DNA of 64,000 bases from assembly GCA_033297075.1 (NCBI GenBank), contig MU858107.1, forward strand, positions 2,819 to 66,818, in the 5' to 3' direction. This document shows positions 33,561-45,258 of the stretch, piece by piece. The notes under the pieces are model-generated. The model was given only the letters and a program-made list of their open reading frames with translations. It ran no database searches and was not told the origin of the DNA. The position numbers and the translations under genes are program-made. The DNA comes from Rhypophila decipiens (lineage: Eukaryota; Ascomycota; Sordariomycetes; Sordariales; Naviculisporaceae). Positions within the stretch are counted from its first letter, which is position 1. Each line of letters begins with the position of its first letter.

Positions 33561-33568
33561 TATATATA
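33561..33568 (+). promoter_or_regulatory. TATA box upstream of the J-domain-like gene
   Basis: TATATATA about 110 bp before the ATG at 33678, followed by a leader rich in A and C (ACCAAACACC-type). Confidence 0.45.
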
Positions 33569-33677
33569 GAGAAGCAGTCGTGTCTAGAATCGAGTAATCA
33601 GAAACCCAGAAAACACACCAAACCCCAACCAAACACCAAACACCACCAACACCTTCACACAAAAATACTCATTAACA

Positions 33678-34460
33678 ATGGCGAACACAAGAGCCGTCCA
33701 AGATGAGGTCATAGACTTGTATGAAGTCCTAGAGGTAAGCCCCTTTGCCACACTGGACGAGTTGATGCAAGCCGGGAGGAGAAAGGTTCAAGAAATCGCC
33801 AACCCAGATAGCGGTCTCTCCCTGAGCGACAGAGCGCGGACTCACGACCTGGTGAAAATTGCGATGATCGTTCTGGTAGACAGGCTCGAGAGCAGGATAG
33901 GCTATGACATTAGCCGGATGATGAGCCGGGGCGAGCTAGCCCTTGATCAGATCCCTGTGCCTAGACAAGATTATCCTTCGGCTGATGTAGCCAAGTTGCG
34001 ATTCAAGATGGTCTGGAGGACCCTGAGACAGACGCTCCACGCCCTGCTGGTCGCATACGACATTGCGATGGAGGAGCACGTTCTGGAGCGCGGAGGTGAC
34101 AGAAAGAGATTTGTTAAGTGTAGCAGAGTCGACGAAATGGACCTGGCGCTGGATCAGATGTATATCTTTGCGGCGCATGTGACTCTGGATCTGAGAAAGT
34201 CTCACCGGGCGATGATGCTGATTGACCGGATGGGTGACAGCGCCTGGGCCCAGGGGATCATAGATCCTATGGTCGATGCCGAGACTGGAGAGCCTACTCT
34301 GGCCAGACGCACGCTGAAGGAGCTGCAGGTTATGGAGGAGCAGAAGCGCAAGCGCTTTACGCTGCAGATTGCGAGGGCCTTGGTCAAAGTTGATTCCTAC
34401 ATAGAGCGTTTCCAATATGAGGGGAAGGTCTTGAAGATTCTGAGCCATCTGAAATACTGA
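33678..34460 (+). CDS. protein with a degenerate J-like N-terminal domain
   Basis: Intronless 260-aa protein. Residues 13-75 (LYEVLEVSPFATLDELMQA...RLESRIGYD) follow the helix pattern of a DnaJ J-domain, including the opening YEVLEV and a closing R-x(3)-YD, but the HPD motif needed to stimulate Hsp70 is absent. The rest is charged and helical (ELQVMEEQKRKRFTLQIARA). It may be a non-canonical J-like protein; alternative folds are possible. The ATG has a good fungal context (AACAATGGC). Confidence 0.65.
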   Translation: MANTRAVQDEVIDLYEVLEVSPFATLDELMQAGRRKVQEIANPDSGLSLSDRARTHDLVKIAMIVLVDRLESRIGYDISRMMSRGELALDQIPVPRQDYPSADVAKLRFKMVWRTLRQTLHALLVAYDIAMEEHVLERGGDRKRFVKCSRVDEMDLALDQMYIFAAHVTLDLRKSHRAMMLIDRMGDSAWAQGIIDPMVDAETGEPTLARRTLKELQVMEEQKRKRFTLQIARALVKVDSYIERFQYEGKVLKILSHLKY

Positions 34461-35755
34461 GTAATAATTTGCTTGGTGTGATAAGTTTGGACTGGATGAG
34501 GCAATGGCTGAAAAGGTAAGTCATAGATTAGACTGATACCCTCTAACCAAACATGAATGACCCTGGTGGCCATCATGATACTAATAACAATAATAATAAC
34601 ATTCGTTTATTTCAAATACTTTATTTTGACCCCATTGACCTGACTGTGACTCTTGCTTGATATGATCTAGCCGCTGTAGTTCCTGGTTTCCTATGTAAAT
34701 GAAGAAATATGTACATGAACAAGGGAGACATGGCCCTGGAGGCATGTCCTGTAGCTTGTACATTCCCCAGTCCTATAGGGTCTTTGATATTGTTCATGGT
34801 TCAGCACACTTGTTCGCGGTACAAAGTATATCTTGGCGGTACAGTTCACGGTAATTTGAGGAAAGAAAGAGCAATCGCCGAGGTGGATCTCTACCCATCG
34901 TAGCATAACGCCTTTGGGTCGCACTTTCTCTGGCTTGCACTTTTATCGACTTTGATTGCCAAGCTTTGAACCAAGTGGTTCCTTCCCTGCTCACAGTGCT
35001 CAGCTACGGCCTTGTACCTATGTTGTAACCCCAAGGAAAAACATCTAAATCGGCCCAATTGCCCTCCGACTCCAATAAATCATTTCCGGTAGACCTTTCT
35101 GGAAATATGCACTTGTTTCTGGACGTGCATGATAGTGTAGCAAGAGCAGGCGGCTCTTCAGGGCGGACCAATGAAGTGCGCAAAAAGGAGAATGGCCCCC
35201 AAATCAGGCCTACAACTTTCAGCCCCCAATCCTGACAAAACCTTCACCTGCATGGTGGTTGGGCTGCTTTTTCCATTGATTGGCTCGCTGGTTGTCAACC
35301 ATGCACACCCCCCTCGTCAATTCCACTTCGGCGATGCATTCAGGCCAGCATATCTTGAGATATTCGTTCGATGGAAGGCGTCCGACATGGCACTGCTCTC
35401 TTCCGGTTTTTTCTGATAGTACCGCAGGGCATTTCTCCGTTTGTTGTGTGGTCCCCTCAATTATATAAAGGCAGGACCCTCTCCCTTCAAATACGCAAGG
35501 CACCATACCTCCACAACTACTCCTTCCCCGCATCTTATTCTCCTTGGCTTCAATGTTGTTGCAATACCCGCACATCTTAGCTGGACCGAAATCTCCTCCC
35601 CAGCAGACGATTCGTTCTGTCCTCTTTTCTCTGGCCCCCAAACGTGGAAGCATCCAGTCCTGGGCCAGTGCCCCAGCTGTTGGCGAATGGTAGGACGGCC
35701 GGAACCCGTCCTTTGTTTCCAACTCTTATTAACCCACGAGTCAGAACAGACAAGC
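34461..35755. other. no supported gene
   Basis: Spacer with short overlapping frames on both strands and no coding signal. Confidence 0.5.
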
Positions 35756-35873
35756 ACATACGACCATAGGCACTGGAAAACTCGGGATCCCGTCCGCTCT
35801 CCCATAGATAAGCCAGCGACCGCCAGACTAGTAGTTGGGTGGGTGACCACCAGCGAATCCCTGGTGTTGTATG
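35756..35873 (+). rRNA. 5S ribosomal RNA
   Basis: 118 nt starting ACATACGACCATAGGCACTG and ending GTTGTATGT. The first and last nine bases pair as stem I (one G-U pair). The internal RNA polymerase III control regions are intact (AAGCCAGCGACCG; GTAGTTGGGTGGGTGACCAC). A run of seven Ts (35874-35880) follows, the usual pol III terminator. It stands alone, as expected for dispersed 5S genes of these fungi. Confidence 0.95.
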
Positions 35874-35880
35874 TTTTTTT
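35874..35880 (+). terminator. pol III oligo-T terminator of the 5S gene
   Basis: Seven Ts directly after the 5S 3' end. Confidence 0.8.
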
Positions 35881-37876
35881 GGATCCTTATCGACCGCCTT
35901 CAAGGTGGAGCATCCACATATCTCTTCTTCTTATTTGCATCTCGTCGCCCATCATATATAATCTACTGACTGTCTCCTCAGTATATGCCCTCGTCCTTTG
36001 CCGGTCTAAGGTCGCCAACCTTGGTGCGATCAATTGGGTGCGTCGACTCCGAGCGGGCCAACATCGCCCCGACCGTACGTTACACCAGGCATGACAACTG
36101 ACTGCAATAATCAATATCCGACTCTCCGATACGACCGAGCGCGCACATGACCACTCACGTGCCAGTTCGGCCTTTTCCATTGTCGATGTCCATTCACTGC
36201 GCAGCCAGCAGGCTTCCACGACACCGACAACAAACCACAACACGGCCGACCCGAAGCAGACCCCCCTCTCGATCTTGGTAAGCAATAAACATTTGCCGGC
36301 GGTGAAGAAACACACAATCTCGGCGGCATTGTGGCCGGTGCAGCATGCATAGGGGGCACACCGAGTTCTGTCCTCTGCCGTTGAGGACCAATTGCTGGCG
36401 CGAGGCTGTCCGTCTTCTCGCGCGGGGTTCTCCGGAAGAACTGCACATTTCACGAGGCATCAAGTGAGGGGTTCCCCATCTCGGTCAAGGCAATTGCGAT
36501 ATTTCCAATACTTTATACATCCAAGATGTTGGCCGCGGACTGGTTCGCATGGCCAGTGGTTGTTTTCTGGTCTGCAAGGCAAACATGCAGGAGACTCCCG
36601 CCTTGGCTGGCCAAGACCCCATTGACCAATCACGACGCCAAGCGGCTCAACCATCATCATCATCCCGCAGATAATCTATGTCGGGAGCTGACCAAGCACC
36701 TTATTGACCATCTCGGCAGGCTTGTTTTCTGTCAAGGGGGTCTTTGAGCCGCATTTCCGACTGCTTCCCTCGATTACAGTATTCGAGGTTGTGGCATCCC
36801 TCTTTTCATTTCCCGCCAAGAAACAAATCAGATTCCCCAGGACGGCATTCTTGGGCTGAGAGCTGGAGAATTCCACAATCAAACATGTTTGTGCGGGGAA
36901 CTAGCGTGGTCGTTGGTGGTGATTAGGTGGGAAGACCTCGAGTTCAAGTGGATCTTGTTTCTTGATCGGTTTCATCTGTCGCAGGGACAACATTGTCTAT
37001 TCAAGGAAGGTATACATCTTTACCGATTTGATATATTGCCATCGTTTTAAGGCCAATGACACCCCCCCACCCACTTTCCTTCCACATTTCCAACATGCAG
37101 GCCTAATTGGCTGCATTTCTTCGATATTTCCTTGTCGTCGCTTACCAATCTTTGAACATGTTTTTGGCCTGCACAGCTAATATCTAGGCCCAACCCTAAT
37201 CACTCCATGCCCAGTGGTTGACCTCAGGCCGGGGGTACGTATCTCTCGGACGACAGCACTATCATCCCCTCTCCCCTGCTCGAAGGATCATTCCAATATC
37301 TCTGGTCGGGCTGAGCGATGCATCGTTTTACACCATGCGTGAACATTCGAATATGCCCATCCATATGCGGAGAGAAGCAGCTGGGCCGAATGGAACGTCG
37401 AATTATGGCCGAATTCGGTCAAGGGCGAGATGCACATGGGGCTCGAAAGACCAGGTCTCTGCAATGCAGACACACCTCAACCTGGCACATCCTGTCCTTT
37501 GGGGCTGTTGGCTGTCACAAGAGTAGTGGGGTGGATAAACTGAGCAAGCTTGACGCGGCTCTCTGGCATTCACTTGATGTATACTCGCTAGACGGAGCTT
37601 TCCACCAGCTGCCTTGAGAGTTAGGCGTCCATATTTGGTTGCGAGGGTCGCGGTCAGGAGTTGAGCATCTGCCACTCACTTTCACTGTTTTATACTGCCG
37701 TTGCAATGCTATATATGTATTCGGGCATTGACGCTTTCGTAATGATGAACCTCCACCGTTCGTGCTAAGCAAATTTTGGCCTTGAATTCTGACTCTTCAA
37801 ATTGCATGTCCACACCACTTTGCCATCCATTGCCCGTCCAGCCCCGTTGCCAAAACCGTCAATCTTACCTCTAAAT
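35881..37876. other. no supported gene
   Basis: Open frames up to about 190 codons occur on the minus strand (35887-36453) but overlap others, lack domains and include none with a credible promoter or splice structure. Confidence 0.45.
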
Positions 37877-38329
37877 ATGTCATCTTCCACCACTGGATAT
37901 TCTTACAACGGGTAAGCTACCACAACTGACCTCTTCACCTGGCTACTCGCCGACATTTCGCTGATTAGTATCACAACTCTTACCTAGCCAGTCATCCTCA
38001 TCGTCAACCTCCTCAGATCCACTCGCTCAAACACGACTCCAACGCTTTCTCAACGAACCGACCAGACAGGGAAACATTCTTGTCTCCTTGCCGAATCAAA
38101 CTTGTACCCGGGCAGAGAGCAAAGCGGCACATGAGCAGCGGGCAGCGAGTTACTTGCGTGACGCTGGGAGAAGGCTTCCTTGAAGACATTGCACATGGGG
38201 CAGGTCTCCAACTACCATACCGGTACGACAAACAAAACGACGACGACGAATCAATACAACGTCAGAGACCACATGGAAGATGGAAGCATACTCTACGGCA
38301 GGCTCCATAGATGGATACACTATGGGTAA
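37877..38329 (+). CDS. possible small hypothetical gene
   Basis: ATG at 37877 opens MSSSTTGYSYNG, then a donor GTAAGC (37912) and acceptor CCTAG (37987) join a Ser-rich frame (QSSSSSTSSDPLAQTRLQRF) that stops at 38183. A second coding-like stretch in another frame (NQYNVRDHMEDGSILYGRLH) ends at TAA 38327-38329. A further unrecognised intron or an indel would be needed to join them. Family unknown. Confidence 0.3.
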
Positions 38330-39453
38330 GCACCCTATACAATGACCAGGTATGGACGAGATTCGCCCAACAAGAGCCGCATACGCGATAGGCGGAGGAG
38401 ATACGATAAGATTGGGGCGGACATAATTAGATCAGGCAGGTTGACAGACAGACAGACAAACCAGGGAGCAGTCAAGTTCCCCACATTCTACCTTTTTGGC
38501 ACTTGGTCTCACCTGGACATATAATTGGACACTACACATATAGTGCAGCAGCGGGCTTTCCCGCATCTTTCTTTATATAGTATCATAATCACGAGTATCA
38601 AACTCTATTCGCGGCACAGCACAGCTAGATAGTGATTACTGGTTTTCAAAGCCCATGTCGAGCTACTTAAGTATTCACAAGTCGGTAGCAACAAACAACA
38701 ATCAATCACAAGGTGAAAGCCTCTCCTCATCATCCACATTGAGTAACCTGAGCGAATGAATGAATGCCTCTGTGTCACCGAGCAATCATGACCCCGTATA
38801 TCTATAGATGGAACAAAAAAGAATGAGAATTAACCCGTCTACGTATTCTATTTTCAGCAAGGTACCGTAGTGGGTTAGGTTAGCTCCAAATATAGGACAA
38901 GGCAAGTCGCGCCAGTGAAGCAAGGTTCTGACTTACACGTATACCTACCCCAGGCCTAATGTGGGGAACTTCTACTTATCCTAGTAGAGGTCCCGTCAGC
39001 CTTACGGGTTTTACCTTCCAAGGGTGATCAACGTATGGCCAAGATTAGATTTTATGGACCACATGGAGTATTGAAACCTTTACTCGTGGTCATTGCTTTA
39101 TCAATGATCCAAGAGGATGTCGTTAGAGATCTGGTTCACCTTCGGATACCTTCCTGAAGCTCTGTACGGCTAAGAATAGGATCATGTTTATAACAGAGCT
39201 ATCAATAGCAAATTTGACGTGGGCTGAAGAGTGAAGTTCAAAGATGCAGTCTCTATCATGTCTAAAAATACAACAACCAAGGGGTATAGCTAGCCTGGCA
39301 AAATATGATGTCGCCCAAAATAGAAACGGAGAAAAGAGATCGACATTCGAGAATTAGAAAACGGGTAAGCCCACAAAGTCCTCTAAATGGAGTAAAGAAC
39401 AAGGATATCCAAGCAACGCCTTATTGACAGTGCGGCGCGTAAATAACTCACAA
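38330..39453. other. no supported gene
   Basis: 3' flank of the NLR gene; AT-rich, no coding signal. Confidence 0.5.
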
Positions 39454-42400
39454 TCACCATCCATCGTGCCGAATTGCCGCCCATAAGTGCTCAACAACCC
39501 TACTTCGAGATAGAGAACTGCCCTGCGCACCCTCATATATCTTCAACAGCTTGTCCTTTAAGCTCTGGTCGGAAACAAAGTCCAACGGCTTTCTGCCTTC
39601 CAGGTCAGTGGCAAACAAGTCCGCCCCACACTTGACGAGGATTGTAGCGACAATGAGCAGCGGATGTATCAATCCGCTCCAGTTGCTGTGATTTCTGTCC
39701 TGATTCTGGCAGTGCCAGTGTAGAGGTGTCTGTCCGTTGTTGTCCCTCGCGTTCACATCGGCCCCGTCTTCAATCAGTGCCAAGAGTGCCTTGTGTGGCT
39801 TTTTTGTAAACAATGGTGTCCTGCCGTTGTTATCTGTGGCGTTCACATCAGCATGGCCTCGAAATAGCATCTGGACGACTTCGTGTTTGTCATGAACGAA
39901 TAAAGGAGTCATCCCAGAGTGATCGACTGCATTTACGTTCGCGCCAGCTTTGATCAGGGCAATTGCGATTTCATCAAATGGCTGGAACAAGGGAGTCCTT
40001 CCCAACTTGTTCGCGGCGTTGAGATTTGCGCCGTGTTCCAGCAACACAGAGACATGCTCTCTCGATGTGGCAAAGTGAAGTGGAGTGTCGCCATTGTTGT
40101 CAGAAACATTGACTTGCGCACCGTACTCCAGCAACGAGGACGCATGCTCATCAGAAGTGGCGAAAAACAGAGGTGTCTTGCCATCGTTGTCGGCAATATT
40201 TATGTCGGCAGCTTGTTTCTTGGAGCTGTTCTCCAGTCTTGGGAGAGATTGTGCTTCGCATTCTGGGTCGAGAGAGGTCTTGGAGCAACGGGGACTGGTC
40301 ATGAGACTGGATATCACGCCCGACGATTTCGCGTAGTGAAGGGGTGTTCTCCCAAGAGAGTCTCTGGCGTCGGGATCAGCGCCGTATTGCAGTAGGTTGG
40401 CCAGCTCTGGTATGTTTCATTAGACGACGGGACAGTTTTATATCGAGGTGTTGTGGGAAATACTCACGGATTCTGAGAACCCCGTCTTTGGTTCCCGGCC
40501 CATCCTCTTCAAGCGCCTGAACAATCCAATGAAGAGGTCGGTAGTCATCTTGAACTTGAATATTGGGATCGGCACCCAGCGCAACAAGGCTAGCGATTTG
40601 CGGAGGCGATCCATAACTGTTTGGGCTCCGCGCAGAGTCCATGGTTGCTCGGAGTAAAAGCGAGGCGATTGGTTCCGATTTCACGCCCTTGAAGAACTGC
40701 CCATTGCACCATCCAATGAACTTTGTTCGCCAGAGTCCAATGTAATACTCCAATAACGCGGCATGGTCGAGATCGAGCAACAGATCCCAAAATGCATCAA
40801 AGTTCTTGACAGTGCGTGTTGGCGGGGATACTATCGATGCGATACAGTCCTCTATACCTTCTGCTAATGCTGGATCCGGAAGCAGTGCAGCTACAAGCAC
40901 CCGAGCAGCCTCTGTGCGCTTGCGGATGACGGCGGCACCCAGCGGATTGAAGCAGCGTCCTTCCCCATGATGGTCGGGGGAAGAAAGATTCTCCGTGCCG
41001 GGATGGATCGACAGGAGGTTGTGTAATCCCAAGTCGGCGAGTATGTAGCTCACGCTCACAGCCTGTTTGAAATGGCGATACTTTTGGGCTTCGAAGTAAT
41101 TGTGTAGTGACACCCAAAGTTTTCTTGTCGGAGAAAATTGGTCTGTGATGAAGTCGAGCTGGGTGATTCCATGCTGTTGCGCACGGTCGGCATGGGACAG
41201 CACGGCAAATCTGGCATAATCCAAGAAAGGCCTCGCACCAACTGACGCGACTTGCTTTCTCTCATCACTTCCCTCTATCTCCATCTCCTCTACCGGGACG
41301 GGACTAGTTTTGTGCTCGCTTATGTGGTCCAGTTGGTCCAGATACATCTTCTCGGCACATTTCCAGTCACTTGGTACAGTGACAGATTGTTCAGCCTGCA
41401 TATGTAATGCCTGCATCTCGGCGAAGCACCTGGTTTTCAAGCTCTCGTGGCTCATGCCAACAAAATCGTCCTCAAGCCTGGGCCAGATTTTTTGTATGCC
41501 GCCTTTCAAGAGCAAATAGTCTCGAACTGATTCGTGGATGAACTGCACAGTAGCGTCCTTTTTTTTACTCCGTGTCCTGGCGACTTCACCCAATCCCTTC
41601 GAAGAACTTTCGACAAAGCTAAGCATGTCCTCGCTGGTGATTTCCTTGCCCGCCCAGAACGCCAGAGCCTCGGCATCGTTGGCATCACGCAAGGCAAAGT
41701 AGTACTCCACCAGGGTAAGAGGTCGAGCAGCAAACAGGATCCACTGGATGGACAATCGCAAGTCATCCATGTACTCCTGATCCCTAGTCAGAATCATATC
41801 GAACAGATTGTCCAGGCCAGGGGGTATATCCTTCAAATTCTTTTGGATCTGATCCTTGCGACCGCTTTCGTATGCTTTCTGGAGCATAGGAATGACCAGC
41901 GCAACCCAGAGGAAGATTCCCGCCGACTTGTCCAGAATCTGCTGCCGGATAGCCTCATCCCGTCTGGATGCTTTCAATCTCAGCTCAGCGTTTATGAAGC
42001 GTACAATGTCCTTGCCATGCTCTTGCTCTTGGTCCAGCCTAATCTCGGTGCCTGTCCTTAGCATGATGGTTGGGTAGTACCGACTCGAGAAGCAAATTCG
42101 AAGCCGAATGTTATCGTCGGCCGCTTGATCACCGAGGTCCTCGAAAAATGACACCATTTCGGCGGCGTCATCATCATTGCACTCATCGAGGGCGTCAATG
42201 AATAGGCAAAGCTCGCGATTGCCAAGCAGCTTGATCGACTTCTCTAGAGTGTCCTTCAGCATCTCCAGCTGCCAGCCAGAACGGATGATCAGACGCCTGG
42301 TGCTGGTGTCAAAGCCATCAAGAACTTGTGCGAGGTCAGGTAGCTTATCAAAGACTTGCCAGAGGAGAGAGCGATATAGCCCGAGAGTAGACCTTTCCAG

Positions 42401-44053
42401 TTCTTGACCAGCCGCGAAGAAGAAGAACGACGCCACTACCTTGTTGGGGCACTTGGCGAGCTCCTTTGCCTTCCCTTCCAAGAACTTCATGAGTATTGAC
42501 TTGCCAGCACCGGGCTTTCCTTTGATCCATAGAAAACCATGATGTCGATCGTGGTTGTGGAAGTTTACCCAGTCGAGGTATTCTTTTTTCTCGAGAAACC
42601 AAAGACATGTCTTGGCACGGGCGGACTTGAGAGAGTTTAACCGCTTGTCTAGTTCGTCAAAGTAGAGCAGCTCAATCAGCTTCTGACGAGACTCAAGGAC
42701 TTCTTTTGTCGTCGAAACGAGGGCAGGAGTTGTAAAAGAGGGATTCCGTGATGGCGCCGCTGTGGTACCAGAGAGTTGTGATGCTTCCTCTGATCGCGCT
42801 TGGGTGTCTGGTTGCGTGGGCTCTAGATCTGTTGACGGGAGCTTATCGCAAACAGAACGAAGGGCCGCGGCAACTTTTTGGTACTCCGAGTCGTTCAGGC
42901 CTGAGAAGCGGACCATATCCCGGTGGTTTTTGGCAATATGGCGCGTCGTCTCTATTCTCGGATCGTCAATTCGTGATGATTCATCGTCAACAACCTGCAG
43001 GCCACATGTCAGCGGGACAGCTCGGTCAATTTCAGTGCCAGGCTCTGAGCATTCTTACCTTTTCCCCAAGAAGCCCGCTCAATCCGTACTCTTCCTGGAA
43101 GGAGTAGACGGTCCAACGTCTTGTTCTAGCAAGGGAGAGGAAGCCGTCGCGTATTGACCTGAGAAAATCACCGCCAGGCATAAGGGTCGATACCACACTC
43201 TCATTGACCTTCAACGAAAATCCCTTGGCCAGTGTTGTCAGGAAGCCTCGGGCAGCACCAAGGGGGTCGGCTCCCCGATGCGGTGTGCCGAAAAAGAAGA
43301 GGCCTACGGTGGACTGTGCGACGGTGTATAATTGAGGTTTCACGGTGCGGCAGTCATTCGACTTGATGAGTGCAATCTTGGACACAAGTCCGCCCAGACT
43401 GTGACAGACGAAGAGAAGTGGTCTCGAGCAGTCGTCTGGACGGATATCGCCCAACGAACACAACAAATCCCAGCCATGGTCCCCGACCGTATTATTGCTG
43501 ATGGGGCCGTTGAATTGGCTTCGAATGTTTGTGTCGTAACCGTAAGCAAGGACTCGGGCACATGGGACGGTAAGAGGGACCAAATCGCGAGGCCAATAGA
43601 TCTGTTGTGTGGTCGACGGTTCGTTCTCGACTGATAGGCCGGATCGACGTGAGGATACCGAGGTAAGCACGCGAGAGATCTTGGACGGTCGACGGGAATC
43701 GAAGTGGGAGCTCTCGGTCAAGCTATCGGAGCGTGGGCGTTTCGGCCCGCTCCTGGTCTCGTCGCGGCAAGGTGCGCCATTTTGATCGGCTTTCTGTGAC
43801 CCTGACTGCGCAGGTTTCAGATCTTTGAGGGTCCAAGTTCGTTCTGGGTGGCCAGTAAAGCCATGGACGAAGACGATGCTGGCGATTGATGGAGGTGGTT
43901 CCAGTCAGTTTTACATTTACTGAAGTTTGACAGCGCTTCGGGCCGGGGCGCGGAGTGGAGCATTCTGTGGAGTCATACTCACTCAATGGTGGGGTTCAAC
44001 GGCTCGAACAAGACCGAGATTCCCTTGTCATTCACTGTTGGAGATGTCGCCAT
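39454..44053 (-). CDS. NLR-type protein: SesB-like hydrolase, NACHT, ankyrin repeats
   Basis: Four exons (44053-43983, 43878-43059, 42994-40468, 40406-39454; introns 104, 64 and 61 bp) join in frame to 1456 aa with no stop. Residues 24 to about 300 are an alpha/beta-hydrolase of the SesB type: IVFVHGFTGHPERTW, YWPRDLVPL, and the nucleophile elbow LLFVCHSLGGLVSK (Ser about 184). After VVDDESSRIDDPRIETTRHI comes a NACHT NTPase: Walker A GKPGAGKS (about 456-463), Walker B LCLFIDALDECND, and the winged-helix-like FIHESVRDYLL. The C terminus carries about eight ankyrin-type repeats such as DVNATDNNGRTPLF. By family knowledge such proteins act in heterokaryon incompatibility and fungal innate immunity: ligand sensing by repeats, NACHT oligomerisation, and an enzymatic effector. 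Ligand and activity here are unknown. Confidence 0.93.
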
Positions 44054-44325
44054 TGCTCAAGATTGACTTCATATCGAAGTACGCAGTTGAAAGGTTCAAG
44101 GCCATCAACTCGGAATTTTGAATAGAGTAAAAGATGCCTCCAGCTATAAGGATAATTGCAAAGTTTGAGTCTGCACCTTGAGACCGGGCAAACCGACTGG
44201 GCGTATTTGACCTATTGACGCCAAGGTCAAGCTGAATACAGGGGTACGGATAGTGTGCCCCTGTTCGTTCGTTCCTGCTTCCCGGCAGCACAGCAGAGTC
44301 ACATCCCAGAGCCTCTTCCCCCACC

Positions 44326-44949
44326 TCAGACATCCTTCCCATCCTCATCAGCGCCCTCACCTCCTTCCAGTGTTTGCGTCGATGACTGCCCTGTATTCCC
44401 ATCGGGCCAAACATAGGCGAAAGGCAGCAGCTCTTGTGCCTTTGCCTTCTTCACAATCCCTTTGACACCCGGTCCTTGACTCTCATCCAGAACCAAGACG
44501 TCAATGGCAGGATTATAGTCCATCATGACCTGACGACACCTTCCGCAGGGATTAATCACGGTGATGGGTTTGCCGGTACGCCGAACCACAGCCACCATGG
44601 TGCCGATCTCGGATGCAAGGACTCCATTCGCGGCTGCGGTGCCAAGGACGACGAGTTCGGCGCAGGGTCCGCCTGTGAAATGGTCTACATTGACGCCCAC
44701 GAATATTTTGCCTGTTTTTGCAGAACGACATGCTGCAGCTACGGTGTGGTTCTCGTCGCTGGCTGGGATCTTGGAGAGGGCCGAGATGGCTAGTGCGATG
44801 AGAGCTTCGTCGGCCGCTGAGACGTTGTTGCTATCTGTATTCGCACGCGCCATGATGACGTTGTGTTCTGCCGTAAAGGTTTGATGAGGGGCGTGGTTTG
44901 AGATGATGTTCAGTCTTGTACTCTGGCATTTGTTGACAAAAGATGGCAT
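44326..44949 (-). CDS. cytidine-deaminase-fold protein, blasticidin-S-deaminase-like
   Basis: Zinc-dependent nucleoside deaminase. Motifs GVNVDHFTGGPCAELVVLG (zinc Cys and catalytic Glu) and NPCGRCRQVMMDYNP (two zinc Cys), plus the end ELLPFAYVWPDG, are much closer to fungal blasticidin-S deaminase than to housekeeping cytidine deaminase as I recall the families. The expected role is deamination of the antibiotic blasticidin S or a related nucleoside. The 207-aa form starts at ATG 44949; ATG 44853 gives 175 aa and fits the family's N terminus better (VSAADEALIALAISALSKIP). A TATA box and a 20-codon upstream ORF lie 5'. Its C-terminal acidic tail is extra. Same strand as the NLR gene, with 273 bp between the downstream start and the deaminase stop. 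Intact. Confidence 0.85.
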   Translation of the reverse strand: MPSFVNKCQSTRLNIISNHAPHQTFTAEHNVIMARANTDSNNVSAADEALIALAISALSKIPASDENHTVAAACRSAKTGKIFVGVNVDHFTGGPCAELVVLGTAAANGVLASEIGTMVAVVRRTGKPITVINPCGRCRQVMMDYNPAIDVLVLDESQGPGVKGIVKKAKAQELLPFAYVWPDGNTGQSSTQTLEGGEGADEDGKDV

Positions 44950-45044
44950 GTTAGACAGGTCTATTGGTCTGGTTCCTCGGCGTATATATCTGACTTGATC
45001 TGCCGAGAATAGCCGACGTGGTATTTGCCTTTGGTGGTGAGCAG

Positions 45045-45107
45045 TTATGGAACCTGGAACGTCTTGATCAGTTTGAAGAGGATAATATCCGAAAGTCGGC
45101 GTTCCAT
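45045..45107 (-). promoter_or_regulatory. upstream ORF (20 codons) of the deaminase gene
   Basis: ATG at 45107 to TAA at 45045, between the putative TATA box and the deaminase start, out of frame with it. It could reduce translation of the main frame. Confidence 0.4.
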
Positions 45108-45150
45108 AAGAGAAAGTAGAGAGTGTGAAATGATGCATCTGGGACATTTC

Positions 45151-45156
45151 TTTATA
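45151..45156 (-). promoter_or_regulatory. TATA box of the deaminase gene
   Basis: TATAAA on the minus strand, about 45 bp before the upstream ORF and about 200 bp before the ATG at 44949. Confidence 0.45.
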
Positions 45157-45258
45157 AGTACACGATCACGGTATCTTATGTCTGCTGCCATCGTTTCTCG
45201 CGACTGGCCTGCACAACCAACACTGACCTGCCAGGTCTAACATCACAGAGGACCCACT

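Noticed and set aside
26495..34460. Secondary-metabolite gene cluster
   Set aside because: No polyketide synthase, NRPS, terpene synthase or typical tailoring set is present in the window.
35441..36094. 217-codon plus-strand ORF
   Set aside because: Runs straight through the intact 5S rRNA gene and has no domain.
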